Origin: Bradyrhizobium sp. 132
GTDB taxonomy: Bacteria > Pseudomonadota > Alphaproteobacteria > Rhizobiales > Xanthobacteraceae
Direction: 5' to 3'
Assembly: GCF_023074185.1 (NCBI RefSeq)
Contig: NZ_JADPKY010000033.1
Span: 62,001-126,000, forward strand
Length of the DNA: 64,000 bases
In this document: positions 26,668-35,449 of the stretch, in pieces
How positions within the stretch are numbered: position 1 is the stretch's first letter
Layout of the letters: every line of letters starts with the position of its first letter
Position numbers and translations under genes: made by a program
The notes under the pieces: model-generated
Told to the model about the DNA's origin: nothing
Seen by the model: only the letters and a program-made list of their open reading frames with translations
Databases searched by the model: none

Positions 26668-27609
26668 CTAGCCGCCGAAATCCCGCGGGCTGAACGGAAG
26701 GTCCATCACCTTCCATTCCCCGTATTTGTCGGCCGGCAGCATCTTGTAGGGCTGGCAGGCCTGGAGTGCGCTCATTGCGGACTTCACGAGGGCCACGCCC
26801 TTCGCGGACGGCGGGGCTTCGATCAGGATCGGCTCGCGCGCCAGCGTGCCGTCGGTGGCGAGCACCGTGCGCAGCTTGATGTTGACGTTGTCGGTCGGCG
26901 CGACCCCGGCCGGCAGTTTGGCGCAGCTTCGCAAGTGACGACGCAGCTCGGCGATGATTTCGGCCGGCAGCTTGGCTGCGATTGAATCCTTGGCGTCGCC
27001 GCCATCGTCCTTGGGGGCGTCTTTCGGCAGCTCCAGCGGCAATTCCGGCGGCAGGCCCAGCATGACGCCGTACTTGACGGTGACGTCAGGCTCCGGCGCC
27101 TGATAGGCTGGCGGCGGTGCGGCCTCTGGCTGCTGCATCGCTTGCGGCGGCGGCGGTTGCGGCTGTGCGTTGGCCTCGCTCGGCTTTGGCAAGGGCGGCT
27201 GCTGTGGCTGTTGCTGCTGCTGCGCAGGACGTTGCGGCTCGGGCGAGGCCTGCGGCGCCGGCGATGGTGATGGTGATGGCGCGGCCTGTTGCTTGGCCGC
27301 AGACTTCGTCGCCGCGGCGGGCTTGTCTTTGTCCTTGTCGGTGAAATCCAGCTTCGGCAGTTTGAAGTCGGGGATCGGCTCCGGCGGCTTCTGCTTGAGC
27401 TCGTCCTTGAGCTCGTCCTTGGCCTTCTCCTCGGTTTTGGCCTCCTCCTGCTTCATCTGCTCCGGCGTCACGATGCTGACGGAAACCGATTCGGGCGGGC
27501 TGGCGTGAAACGGATGGACTTCGCTGATCGCGATGATCAGCGCGACCAGCGTCAGATGGGCGATCGCCGACGCTGCAATGTCCGTCCGTATGATCTTCCG
27601 CAGTTCCAT
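26668..27609 (-). CDS. TonB/TolA-like energy-transducer protein
   Basis: About 313 residues from ATG 27609 (or a TTG start at 27630). One N-terminal membrane anchor (AASAIAHLTLVALIIAI), a long Lys/Glu then Pro/Gln-rich periplasmic spacer (about 45-190), and a C-terminal globular domain with LPAEIIAELRRHLRSCAKLP and VLATDGTLAREPILIEAP, resembling the TonB/TolA C-terminal fold. No exbB, exbD or tolQRB genes are adjacent, so the partner complex is unknown. Confidence 0.75.
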   Translation of the reverse strand: MELRKIIRTDIAASAIAHLTLVALIIAISEVHPFHASPPESVSVSIVTPEQMKQEEAKTEEKAKDELKDELKQKPPEPIPDFKLPKLDFTDKDKDKPAAATKSAAKQQAAPSPSPSPAPQASPEPQRPAQQQQQPQQPPLPKPSEANAQPQPPPPQAMQQPEAAPPPAYQAPEPDVTVKYGVMLGLPPELPLELPKDAPKDDGGDAKDSIAAKLPAEIIAELRRHLRSCAKLPAGVAPTDNVNIKLRTVLATDGTLAREPILIEAPPSAKGVALVKSAMSALQACQPYKMLPADKYGEWKVMDLPFSPRDFGG

Positions 27610-27658
27610 TGCCTGACTTCGGGTTGCCAAGCTGGTCCTAGCATACGGCAGCCCCCTC

Positions 27659-28477
27659 TCAATCCCATTTTGGCGCGAAGCCGAAATCGGTCAGGCGACC
27701 CCTGGGACTGGCCAGTGCGGCGATCTGGGCCATCTCGTCGTCCGAAAGCTCGAAATCGAAGATATCGATGTTTTCCGACAGACGTTCGACGCGCGAAGTG
27801 CGCGGGATTGCAGCGACATTCTGTTGCACCAGCCAGCGCAGGCAGATCTGCGCCGGCGTCTTGCGATGCAGACGCCCGATCTCCGCGAGCGTCTGGTCGG
27901 TCTTGATCCGCCCCTTGGCGATCGGGCTGTAGGCGACCAGCGCTAGCGCGTGCTGGTCGCAGGCCGCCCTCACCTTCGCCTGGTCCAGATAAGGGTGGTA
28001 TTCGACCTGGTTGCAGACCAGCGGCTCCGGCGACAGCGCGACCGCCTGCTCGATCAGCGCCACCGTGAAATTGGAGACGCCGATGTGGCGGGTCAGGCCC
28101 ATGCGCTTGGCATGCGACAGCGCGCCCAGCGTCTCCTCCAGCGGCACGTGCGAATTGGGCCAGTGCAACAGCAGGAGATCGACGGAGGGAAGCCGCATGC
28201 GCGCCAGGCTCTCCTTGACCGAGCGCTCGAGATCGTGGGGTGCGAAATGGTTAGTCCAGACTTTTGTCGTCAGGAAGATGTCGTCGCGGCGCACGCCGGA
28301 GGCGCGCAAGCCGTCGCCGACCTCGCGCTCATTGTCGTAGACCTGTGCGGTGTCGATGTGGCGATAGCCGAGCCGGAGCGCCTGCTCGACCACGCGCGCG
28401 CACATGCGCCCGCTCAGCTCCCAGGTCCCCAGCCCAATCGCCGGTATCCTTGCGCCCTTGGTCTCGACGAACAGCAT
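27659..28477 (-). CDS. Aldo/keto reductase (2,5-diketo-gluconate reductase-like)
   Basis: 272 residues from ATG 28477. TIM-barrel reductase with Asp and Tyr in HIDTAQVYDNER, Lys in LTTKVWTNHF and His in LLLLHWPNS. The short length and IPRTSRVERLSENIDIFDF near the C-terminus match the DkgA/DkgB group of AKR5. Different subfamily from the reductase at 7.1 kb. Probably a stand-alone gene; substrate unknown. Confidence 0.92.
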   Translation of the reverse strand: MLFVETKGARIPAIGLGTWELSGRMCARVVEQALRLGYRHIDTAQVYDNEREVGDGLRASGVRRDDIFLTTKVWTNHFAPHDLERSVKESLARMRLPSVDLLLLHWPNSHVPLEETLGALSHAKRMGLTRHIGVSNFTVALIEQAVALSPEPLVCNQVEYHPYLDQAKVRAACDQHALALVAYSPIAKGRIKTDQTLAEIGRLHRKTPAQICLRWLVQQNVAAIPRTSRVERLSENIDIFDFELSDDEMAQIAALASPRGRLTDFGFAPKWD

Positions 28478-28634
28478 GAGGAATCCTCTCTGTCGCGGTC
28501 GCCCCAAATCATCATCCAGGCGTCATTATGAACCCGGCTGGTGACACTGCCAACGGACGACCCGGGCTGCCGGGCCGGATATTCGGCGCAATGCTAACGG
28601 GAGGTTCGCACCAGTTTTACGTCAGGTCTGGAGT

Positions 28635-28967
28635 TCAGGCTTTGGCGAGCGCCTGGAACACGGTGTCGGGCGCATGCGCGATCACGGCAAGCAGCGCGCG
28701 GGCCGGTCCCCGCGGGGCGCGCTTGCCCTGCTCCCAATTGCGGATGGTTTCGACGGGAACGCCGAGTTTGGCCGCGAACTCCATCTGGGTCAGGCAGGCG
28801 CGACGGCGCAAATCGCGCACCGCGAGCGAGCTGGCTTCGGCCGGCGCAGCGCTGGCCGCAGGCTGGATTGGAAAGGGCTGGATTGGAAGCGGCTGAACAG
28901 GAAACTCTTGCCCGTCCCGCAACTCGACGATCCGTCCGTCCGCCTTCAGCCGCACACGCATGCTCAT
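28635..28967 (-). CDS. Helix-turn-helix (XRE-type) protein
   Basis: About 110 residues. An N-terminal strand-rich part with the short repeat PLPIQPFPIQP is followed by a C-terminal XRE/antitoxin-like DNA-binding domain: RRRACLTQMEFAAKLGVPV and ETIRNWEQGKRAPRGPARAL, as in the HigA/MqsA-type helix-turn-helix. No toxin gene is adjacent, so it is more likely a lone regulator. ATG 28967 (MSMRVRLK) follows a G-rich ribosome site. Confidence 0.78.
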   Translation of the reverse strand: MSMRVRLKADGRIVELRDGQEFPVQPLPIQPFPIQPAASAAPAEASSLAVRDLRRRACLTQMEFAAKLGVPVETIRNWEQGKRAPRGPARALLAVIAHAPDTVFQALAKA

Positions 28968-29035
28968 TCCCCCAAGCAAGGGCGATGATGCGGCAGGCCG
29001 CTTAAGTTCGGATTAAAGATAGCGGCGGCGTATAC

Positions 29036-29133
29036 GGTCTCGTGCCCCGGTTCTGCGCAGCAGCGCCATAAGCGCGTTTACGTGCGTCTTCGACGCGCTA
29101 TGGCGCCGCAGCGCGCCCGGGACACGAGAGACC
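29036..29133. repeat. Long palindromic intergenic repeat
   Basis: Outer arms GGTCTCGTG (29036-29044) and CACGAGAGACC (29123-29133), then inner arms GCGCCATAAGCGCG (29062-29075) and CGCGCTATGGCGC (29094-29106) around a core containing GCGTCTTCGACGCG. It folds into one long imperfect hairpin touching the mgtE stop. This shape is typical of dispersed repeats in Bradyrhizobium-type genomes (inference) and may act as a terminator. Confidence 0.7.
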
Positions 29134-30554
29134 TACCTCAGCCCGAACCACAACGTCGCGATACCTAGGAAGGAGAAGAACCCGACGACGTCGGTGACCG
29201 TAGTCACGAACGTGCCGGAGGCCACGGCCGGATCGGCCCTGACACGTTCGAGCGCCATCGGGATCAGGATGCCGCCGAGCGCGCCGGCGAAGAGGTTCAC
29301 GATGATGGCGAGCCCGATGACGATGCCAAGGCCCGGGATCTTGAACCAGGCCACCGCCGCGATTCCGGTGATCACGGCGAAGGCGAGGCCGTTGACGAGG
29401 CCGACCAGCCCCTCGCGCATCACCACGCGCCAGGCATTGGAGGAGCCGAGCTCGCGCGTCGCCAGCGCGCGCACCGCGACCGTCATGGTCTGGGTCGCGG
29501 CATTGCCGCCCTGGCTCGCGACGATCGGCGCCAGCACGGCGAGCGCCACCATCTTTTCGAGCTGGCCCTCGAACAGGCCGAGCACAGAGGACGCGAGGAA
29601 GGCGGTGGCGAGATTGACCAGCAGCCAGTTGAACCGTGCGCGCGCAATGGTGAACACGGTGTCGGAGAGCTCTTCGTCGCTGTTGACGCCGCCGAGCGCC
29701 TTGAGGTCCTCGTCTGCCTCCTCCTCGATCACGTCGACCACGTCGTCGACGGTGATGACGCCGACGAGGCGATCCTGGGTGTCGAGCACCGGCGCTGCGA
29801 CGAGATTGTATTTGCCGAACATGCGCGCCACCTCCTCCTGGTCCTCCAGGACGGAGACGCGGCGGCGATCCTCGTCGGTCAGCTCAACAAGCGCCACCGG
29901 GCGGCGGGCGCGCAGCAGCACGTCGAGCGAGACCGCGCCCTGCCAGTGCTGCTCCTTGTCGACGACGTAAATCTCGTAGAAGCGCTCGGGCAGATCCGGC
30001 GTCTCGCGCATGTAGTCGATCGCCTGGCCCACGGTGAAATCCTGGGGCACTGCGATGAACTCGGTCTGCATCCGGCGGCCGGCGGAATTTTCCGGATAAA
30101 GCAGGCTGCGCTCGAGCACGACGCGTTCCTTGAGCGGCAGCTTCTCGAGGATCTCCTCCTGATCGGCCTGGTCGAGGGTTTCCAGCAGCTCGACGGCGTC
30201 GTCGGATTCAAGCTCGCGGACACCTTCCGCGACGGTCTCCGGCGGCAGTTCCTCGAGGATCTCCTCGCGCACGCCCTCATCGAGCTCGTTCAGCGCGGAG
30301 AAGTCGAAATCGCGCCCCGTCAGCTCGACCAGGCGGACGCGGTCGTCGGGCTCGAGAGCCCCGATCAGATCGCCGAGATCGGCCTCGTGCAACTCGGCAA
30401 CGCAGGCGCGCAGCGCGGCGCTGTTGCCGGCCTCGATCGCATGGGCAATTTCCTCGACGAATTCGTGACGAATTTCGCCGTCTTCATTGCGCATCGGCAC
30501 GTGGTCGAGTACCGACTCCGCGGCAGATGCGGCACCGTCCATATGTTCGTCCAT
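29133..30554 (-). CDS. mgtE: Magnesium transporter MgtE
   Basis: 473 residues. An N-terminal Glu-rich MgtE_N domain with repeated helices (ELPPETVAEGVRELESDDAV) is followed by two CBS domains (about 150-280; VGQAIDYMRETPDLPERF, APVLDTQDRLVGVITVDDVV) and five membrane helices with the pore-lining PIVASQGGNAATQTMTV. It is a Mg2+-gated channel of the inner membrane (family knowledge). ATG 30554 is chosen because MDEHMDG starts the conserved region. Divergent from a polysaccharide deacetylase gene with 83 bp between. Confidence 0.95.
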   Translation of the reverse strand: MDEHMDGAASAAESVLDHVPMRNEDGEIRHEFVEEIAHAIEAGNSAALRACVAELHEADLGDLIGALEPDDRVRLVELTGRDFDFSALNELDEGVREEILEELPPETVAEGVRELESDDAVELLETLDQADQEEILEKLPLKERVVLERSLLYPENSAGRRMQTEFIAVPQDFTVGQAIDYMRETPDLPERFYEIYVVDKEQHWQGAVSLDVLLRARRPVALVELTDEDRRRVSVLEDQEEVARMFGKYNLVAAPVLDTQDRLVGVITVDDVVDVIEEEADEDLKALGGVNSDEELSDTVFTIARARFNWLLVNLATAFLASSVLGLFEGQLEKMVALAVLAPIVASQGGNAATQTMTVAVRALATRELGSSNAWRVVMREGLVGLVNGLAFAVITGIAAVAWFKIPGLGIVIGLAIIVNLFAGALGGILIPMALERVRADPAVASGTFVTTVTDVVGFFSFLGIATLWFGLR

Positions 30555-30637
30555 GGCGCGCCTCGCCGTTTGACAGGTTGGAACGAGTGGTCTGAGCTGA
30601 TGGTTCAGGCAATACCCACAAGGCAACTCTGAGCGCA

Positions 30638-31444
30638 ATGACAAAGATGCTTCGACTGAGGTGGGGCTCGATGGCGGCAGGCGCAGCGCTGACCGCCCTC
30701 GCCGGTATCGCCTCGACTGAAGCCGCCGAGTGCCCGCGCAAGGACGCGCTCGGCACCTCCCGCGTTCTGAGCGTCGACGCCAGGACCACGCCGCGCGTGG
30801 GCCTGAAGAGCTTTCCGCAGACGTTAGCCCTCGCCGATCACGAGGTCGTGCTGACCTTCGACGACGGACCGCATCCGCCGACGACCTCGAAGGTGCTGGC
30901 GGCGCTGGCGCAGGAATGCGTGCGCGCGACCTTCTTCCTGATCGGCCTGCACGCCTCCGAACACCCTGACATGGTCAAGCGCATCGCCCGCGAGGGCCAC
31001 ACCATCGGCCACCACACCTTCTCGCATCCGTTCATGGCGCGGATCCCGTTCGACAAGGCGAAGAGCGAGATCGACCGCGGCATTGCCGCCGACGAGATGG
31101 CGCTACACGGGACGTCGACGACGACACCTTCGACGCCGATCTTCCGGTTTCCCTATTTCGAAGCCACGCAAGCCGAGCTCGACCTGCTTCAGTCCCGCGG
31201 CATCGTCGTGTTCGGGGCTGACCTCTGGGCCAGCGACTGGAACGTGATGACGCCGGAGCAGGAATTGAAGCTTGTCACCGAGCGCCTCGCCGCCGCCGGC
31301 AGGGGCATCATCCTGTTCCACGATCCCAAGGCACGCACGGCCGCGATCATGCCGGCCTTCCTGCGGTATCTGAGGGAGAACGGCTATCGGGTGGTTCACG
31401 TCGTACCGGCGGGCACATCACAGAAGAATGCCGACGCCCGTTGA
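30638..31444 (+). CDS. Polysaccharide deacetylase (NodB-homology domain), copy 1
   Basis: 268 residues with a signal peptide (AAGAALTALAGIASTEAAE). All five NodB motifs are visible: LTFDDGPHPP, HHTFSHP metal-binding His, FRFPYFE (RxPY), DLWASDW and ILFHDP. Likely a secreted or periplasmic carbohydrate-esterase-4 enzyme acting on peptidoglycan or an exopolysaccharide. A paralogue follows 180 bp downstream and shares the unusual DALGTSR start of the mature protein. Confidence 0.9.
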   Translation: MTKMLRLRWGSMAAGAALTALAGIASTEAAECPRKDALGTSRVLSVDARTTPRVGLKSFPQTLALADHEVVLTFDDGPHPPTTSKVLAALAQECVRATFFLIGLHASEHPDMVKRIAREGHTIGHHTFSHPFMARIPFDKAKSEIDRGIAADEMALHGTSTTTPSTPIFRFPYFEATQAELDLLQSRGIVVFGADLWASDWNVMTPEQELKLVTERLAAAGRGIILFHDPKARTAAIMPAFLRYLRENGYRVVHVVPAGTSQKNADAR

Positions 31445-31623
31445 TGCCGGAATGTCACGCCGGCGCAAGATGGGGTGATTTGGGCCCTATTAACAGTCTG
31501 TTCATGCTACGCCATGCAAGTATTAAGGGGTGCTTGTAACGGGAAAGGTTCTTGCGCCTGAACCATTTTCTGATGTCTCCGACCTACTACGGCAGCAGTC
31601 GCATAAGAGGGCAGACGGGATTC

Positions 31624-32904
31624 ATGATCGGAAGTAGCGTTGTTGTTCGGACGCGATCGTGGATCGTCCTTTGCCTTGGCGGATTCCTTGGTTTCCTGAC
31701 CATCGGCTCGACGGCGGCCGTTGCGGCCGACTGCCCCGGCCATCCGGACGCGCTTGGGACGTCGCGCACCCTCGTGGTCGATCCGCACGAGCATCCGCGC
31801 ATCGGCACGATGCAGTACCGCGAGACGCTGCCGCTGAAGGACCATGAAGTCGTCCTGACCTTCGACGACGGTCCGCTGCCGAAATATTCGAACCAGATCC
31901 TCCAGATGCTCGCCGACGAGTGCATCAAGGCGACGTTCTTCATCATCGGCGAACAGGCCAAGGCGAATCCGGAAGGCGTGCGCAAACTGGTGGCGGCGGG
32001 CCACACCGTCGGCACCCACAGCATGAACCATCCGCTGACGTTCGACCGGATGCCGCTCGATAAGGCCGAGGCGCAGATCAACGGCGGCATCGAATGGACC
32101 TCGGCTGCGATGACCGATCCGTCCAAGCTGGCGCCGTTCTTCCGCATTCCAGGCCTGATGCGCGCCGAAGGCGTCGAGAACCTTCTGATCTCGCGCGGCA
32201 TCCAGGTCTGGAGCGCCGATTTCCCGGCCGACGACTGGCGCCATGTGTCGTCCGATCGCGTCTATCAACTCGCGATCCAGCGGCTGGAGGCCAAGGGCAA
32301 GGGCATCCTGTTGCTGCACGATATCCAGGCCCGCACGGTGGCGGCACTGCCGAAGATCATCCGCGACCTCAAGGTGCGCGGCTATCGCATCGTGCATGTG
32401 GTGCCCGCGACCGCCGAGCGGCCGGCGACGCCGACGACGCCGGTGGAATGGCTGCTGCATCCGCCGACCGAGACCACCCCGATCGCGCGCTGGCCCGCCG
32501 TGCCGAACTTCGTGTTCGCGCAGACCAAGATGCTGCCGGCGCCCACGCTGGCCGACCTCAACGCGCAGACCGATCATCAACCGCTGCTGCCGCGCAGGAC
32601 CATGGCAATGGCCAATGTCGCGGCCACCCTGCCCGTGCCCGGCCGCGATCTCTTTGCTATCCCTGAAGGCTCGGTAGAGGTGCTGCTGTCGACGACCTTG
32701 TCACGGCGCGCCGCAACGCGGCTGGCGATGGCAGCCGAGACGCCTCGGGCGGCCAGGAGCAAGGCCGGCAAGTTGCGCGGACATCGCACTGCACATGCCG
32801 CGCCGGCGGGAGCGAAGCATGCCGCGGCCCCCAAGAGCGCTGCTCAGAAGGGCGCTGCGACGCATCCGACGCGCGTCGCGAGCCTGAAGAAGCGCGCACA
32901 GTAA
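31624..32904 (+). CDS. Polysaccharide deacetylase, copy 2, with long C-terminal extension
   Basis: 426 residues. Signal peptide (IVLCLGGFLGFLTIGSTAAVAA), DALGTSR as in copy 1, then NodB domain: LTFDDGPLPK, THSMNHP and LLLHDI. Motif 3 reads FRIPGLM, so the usual Tyr of RxPY is replaced. About 180 extra residues follow: a Pro/Ala/Lys-rich tail ending basic (KAGKLRGHRTAHAAPAGAKH). ATG 31624 places the signal peptide correctly. Tandem duplication with later divergence is the simplest history. Confidence 0.88.
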   Translation: MIGSSVVVRTRSWIVLCLGGFLGFLTIGSTAAVAADCPGHPDALGTSRTLVVDPHEHPRIGTMQYRETLPLKDHEVVLTFDDGPLPKYSNQILQMLADECIKATFFIIGEQAKANPEGVRKLVAAGHTVGTHSMNHPLTFDRMPLDKAEAQINGGIEWTSAAMTDPSKLAPFFRIPGLMRAEGVENLLISRGIQVWSADFPADDWRHVSSDRVYQLAIQRLEAKGKGILLLHDIQARTVAALPKIIRDLKVRGYRIVHVVPATAERPATPTTPVEWLLHPPTETTPIARWPAVPNFVFAQTKMLPAPTLADLNAQTDHQPLLPRRTMAMANVAATLPVPGRDLFAIPEGSVEVLLSTTLSRRAATRLAMAAETPRAARSKAGKLRGHRTAHAAPAGAKHAAAPKSAAQKGAATHPTRVASLKKRAQ

Positions 32905-32909
32905 AAGCA

Positions 32910-33284
32910 CTACTGCCGCATGATGTTGGCGACGCAGAGCAGCACGATCAGCGCCAGGAAGAACAGGTCCATATAGGATTTGAGCTCGCCGTCGCGCCGC
33001 AGCCGCGCAACGTCGGCCACGACCTGCTTGCGCACATTCGTTCCGCCCGCGCCGGCATTGAGCGGAGCCTGAAGGCGCTTGGTCTCGGCCTCAAGTTTCT
33101 CGAGCTTCTGGTAGAAGAAGAAAGCCCGCAGCGTCGAGGCCGCGCGCATACCGGCATAGACCAGCACCAGGATCGCGATGATCGCCCGGTTCTGGTACTT
33201 CTCCATGAAGTTCAGGCTGAAATAGACCATCGCCATGAATGCGAAGTTGGTCACGAACCGATAGACGAAGCTTAGAAAGACCAT
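32910..33284 (-). CDS. Hypothetical small membrane protein
   Basis: 124 residues. Three hydrophobic segments: FVTNFAFMAMVYFSLNFM, AIIAILVLVYAGMRAAST and the C-terminal MDLFFLALIVLLCVANIM, with a charged helical loop (KLEKLEAETKRLQ) between the last two. Inner membrane protein; no family function recognised. Convergent with the second deacetylase, 5 bp apart. Confidence 0.78.
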   Translation of the reverse strand: MVFLSFVYRFVTNFAFMAMVYFSLNFMEKYQNRAIIAILVLVYAGMRAASTLRAFFFYQKLEKLEAETKRLQAPLNAGAGGTNVRKQVVADVARLRRDGELKSYMDLFFLALIVLLCVANIMRQ

Positions 33285-33464
33285 GCGGGCTCAAGCCTTG
33301 AAGGGGTGGCGCAACCGGATCGTGTTGCGAATACGGGATCAGGGGGCCCAGAGCGGAACAGCCGGCCTGGATGCCGTGCAGGCGCCGTCTACGCCAATTT
33401 TGTTTCAACAAAGATACTATTGCCCCTGCAATTGCCGCCTTTTAGCCACTCGCGCGCCGCCATA

Positions 33465-33836
33465 ATGCAAGCCGGAGCACGGCTGTCGGCCCGTTCCGCG
33501 CGCCTGCTGCTGCAACGGCTCAATGGAGATTTGGCGAGAGCCGCGATAGACTACCGCCACCACATGTGGGGGCTGCCGATGCCGAAGAAGGGAATCACCG
33601 GCCACGACGACTGGGTTCTGACCGAGGCGCTGGCGACCGCGCTGGTCGCGCTGGAGCAGCTCGAAACCAAGCACCAGCCGAACGCGCATATGGACGATAT
33701 CCGCAAGATGCTCTCGAACGGCAAGGAGCCGGCGGCGGTGAGCCTGCACCTCGCCCAGGCCAAATGCCGGCTGTTTCCCGACCTCGATCCGCTGGAGATC
33801 TACCGGGAATACGGCATCGGCGACGAATACGGCTGA
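33465..33836 (+). CDS. Hypothetical soluble protein
   Basis: 123 residues from ATG 33465 (MQAGARLSARSARLL). Predicted helical, with HHMWGLPMPKKGITGHDDW and a conserved-looking C-terminus ending DLDPLEIYREYGIGDEYG. No signal peptide or membrane segment. The frame is open further upstream but those codons overlap the promoter region of the opposite gene. Function unknown. Confidence 0.65.
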   Translation: MQAGARLSARSARLLLQRLNGDLARAAIDYRHHMWGLPMPKKGITGHDDWVLTEALATALVALEQLETKHQPNAHMDDIRKMLSNGKEPAAVSLHLAQAKCRLFPDLDPLEIYREYGIGDEYG

Positions 33837-33857
33837 GGGCGCCGTTGACCGGCGCAA

Positions 33858-34046
33858 CTAGGGGCCGCCGGAGACCGATCCCGCGATCACCATGACCAGC
33901 GCGGCAAGGTCGATCTTGCCGTTGACGATCAGCTCCTCCGAGCTTTTCAGAGCGTCCGTGTCCTGGACCTTGAGCGATTGCGGCCGGTTCGCCGCCTGCC
34001 GCTGCAGTTCGCCGATGATGGCTTCCTTGAGCTTCTCCTCCAGCAT
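33858..34046 (-). CDS. 62-residue hypothetical protein, downstream of a Cys-rich protein
   Basis: MLEEKLKEAIIGELQRQ to the C-terminus SGGP. Two amphipathic helices separated by a short loop, no Cys. Start ATG 34046 is 11 bp after the stop of the Cys-rich gene; the TGA of that gene overlaps the GAGGA ribosome site, so the pair is translationally linked. Function unknown; a partner or accessory of the Cys-rich protein is possible. Confidence 0.65.
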   Translation of the reverse strand: MLEEKLKEAIIGELQRQAANRPQSLKVQDTDALKSSEELIVNGKIDLAALVMVIAGSVSGGP

Positions 34047-34057
34047 GGACTTTGTCC

Positions 34058-34387
34058 TCAGGCTGCCATCGCACGGCAGGATTGTGCGCAGGAGCGGCAC
34101 ATGGCGACGCACTCGTCCATGCCGCCGAGCCGCTCGCAATCCTCGGCGCATTCGGTGCAGATTTCGGCGCATTCGCCGCACGTATGCCGGTGATGCGGCG
34201 TGTTGATCAGCATGAAATGCGCCGCCGTCCGGCACATTTCGGCGCACGCCATCATCAGGCGGAAATGCTTGGGCTCGACGTGCCTGCCGCCGGTCTCGAG
34301 GCAATGGTTCATCGCCGTGCCGAGGCAGGTCTGGTAGCAGCTCATGCAGAGCGCGATGCAGCGCGTCATGTCTTCGGATTGAGCCAT
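34058..34387 (-). CDS. Cys-rich four-helix-bundle protein (copper-storage Csp-like, DUF326)
   Basis: 109 residues with 16 Cys in spaced CxxC/CxxxC patterns along predicted helices (RCIALCMSCYQTC, HTCGECAEICTECAEDC, CVAMCRSCAQSC). This is the DUF326/Csp pattern, where a four-helix bundle is filled with thiolate-bound Cu(I) (established for Csp1 and Csp3). It lacks a signal peptide, so it is the cytosolic (Csp3-like) type. ATG 34387 follows GGAGAAAACGG. A 62-residue partner follows and a CDF metal transporter gene precedes it. Confidence 0.85.
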   Translation of the reverse strand: MAQSEDMTRCIALCMSCYQTCLGTAMNHCLETGGRHVEPKHFRLMMACAEMCRTAAHFMLINTPHHRHTCGECAEICTECAEDCERLGGMDECVAMCRSCAQSCRAMAA

Positions 34388-34486
34388 CCGTTTTCTCCAA
34401 TGCTCGCCCCCTGCACCGGTCAACCAGTGGGATGTTGTGATCGTTCCTGCCGTCGTGCCGATTGACATCGGGGGAACCTCGCAAAG

Positions 34487-35431
34487 CTAGCCGTAACGCG
34501 TCGCGCGCACCGCCCGGTAGCGAGCATCGGTCTGCGGCTTGATGAACAGCGCCGCCACGCTCGGATGGCGTTTGCGTATCTCGGTCTCGATCGAAACGAC
34601 GCATCGCTCGATGTCGTCGGCGCGCTTGTCATCCGCAAATTCGATGCTGAGGGCCGCAACGACCTCGACCGGCGACAGCTGCACCGTCAGAAGGCCGTTG
34701 GCCCTGAGCACGCCGGGCGAACGCCTTGCGATGTCGAGGACCGATCGCGCAAGCTCCGGATCGGCGGGCTCGCCGATCAGCAGGCTCTTGCTCTCGCGCG
34801 CGAGACCGATCGACACGATCGCCAGCAATATCCCGATCAGGATCGACCCGATCCCATCCCAGACCGGCTGGCTCAGCAATACGGCGGCCGCAGTGGCCGC
34901 CGCAGCAATGGCGATGCCGACCAGCGCCGCACTGTCCTCGAGCAGCACCATGAATGCCGGAGGATCCTTGCTGCGAACGAAAGCCTGATAATATCCCAAC
35001 CGCTGGCCGTCCGAGCTGAAGCGCCGCAGGGCAATCAGCCAGGAGCCCCCTTCAAACAGGAACGACAGCCCGAGCACCACGAAGCTGACGATCGGACTTT
35101 CGATCGGCTCGGGTGCGGCGACATGCAGAATGCCCTGATACAGCGAGACACCGGCGCCCAGCGCGAAGATGAGCAGCGCAACGATGAAGCTCCAGAAATA
35201 CAGCTCGCGCCCATAACCGAGCGGATGGGATTCATCGGGCGAACGGCTCGCGCGCCGGTAGCCGTAAAGCAGCAGGATCTCGTTGGTCGTGTCGACGAGC
35301 GAATGCACCGCTTCGCTCGTCATGGCCGAACTCCCCGTCCACGCGGCGGCGCCGATCTTCGTGACCGCGACGAGGACGTTGCCGAGCAGCGCCGCATAGA
35401 CCGCGGTCCTCGAGGATGATTCTGTTGCCAA
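34487..35431 (-). CDS. Cation diffusion facilitator (CDF) transporter
   Basis: 314 residues. Six membrane helices with metal-site motifs of the CDF family: ALLGNVLVAVTKIGAAAW, SLVDTTNEILLLYG and the HPLGYGRELYFWSF loop; a cytoplasmic C-terminal domain (about 210-314) follows. A proton-coupled Zn2+/Mn2+-type exporter is expected; selectivity cannot be assigned. Lies 99 bp upstream of the Cys-rich copper-storage-like gene on the same strand, supporting a metal-homeostasis theme. Confidence 0.9.
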   Translation of the reverse strand: MATESSSRTAVYAALLGNVLVAVTKIGAAAWTGSSAMTSEAVHSLVDTTNEILLLYGYRRASRSPDESHPLGYGRELYFWSFIVALLIFALGAGVSLYQGILHVAAPEPIESPIVSFVVLGLSFLFEGGSWLIALRRFSSDGQRLGYYQAFVRSKDPPAFMVLLEDSAALVGIAIAAAATAAAVLLSQPVWDGIGSILIGILLAIVSIGLARESKSLLIGEPADPELARSVLDIARRSPGVLRANGLLTVQLSPVEVVAALSIEFADDKRADDIERCVVSIETEIRKRHPSVAALFIKPQTDARYRAVRATRYG

Positions 35432-35449
35432 TGTCCGATACCCCGTTCC

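Noticed and set aside
31507..32580. 357-codon minus-strand frame opposite the second deacetylase
   Set aside because: Shadow of the NodB domain; no ribosome site and no family.
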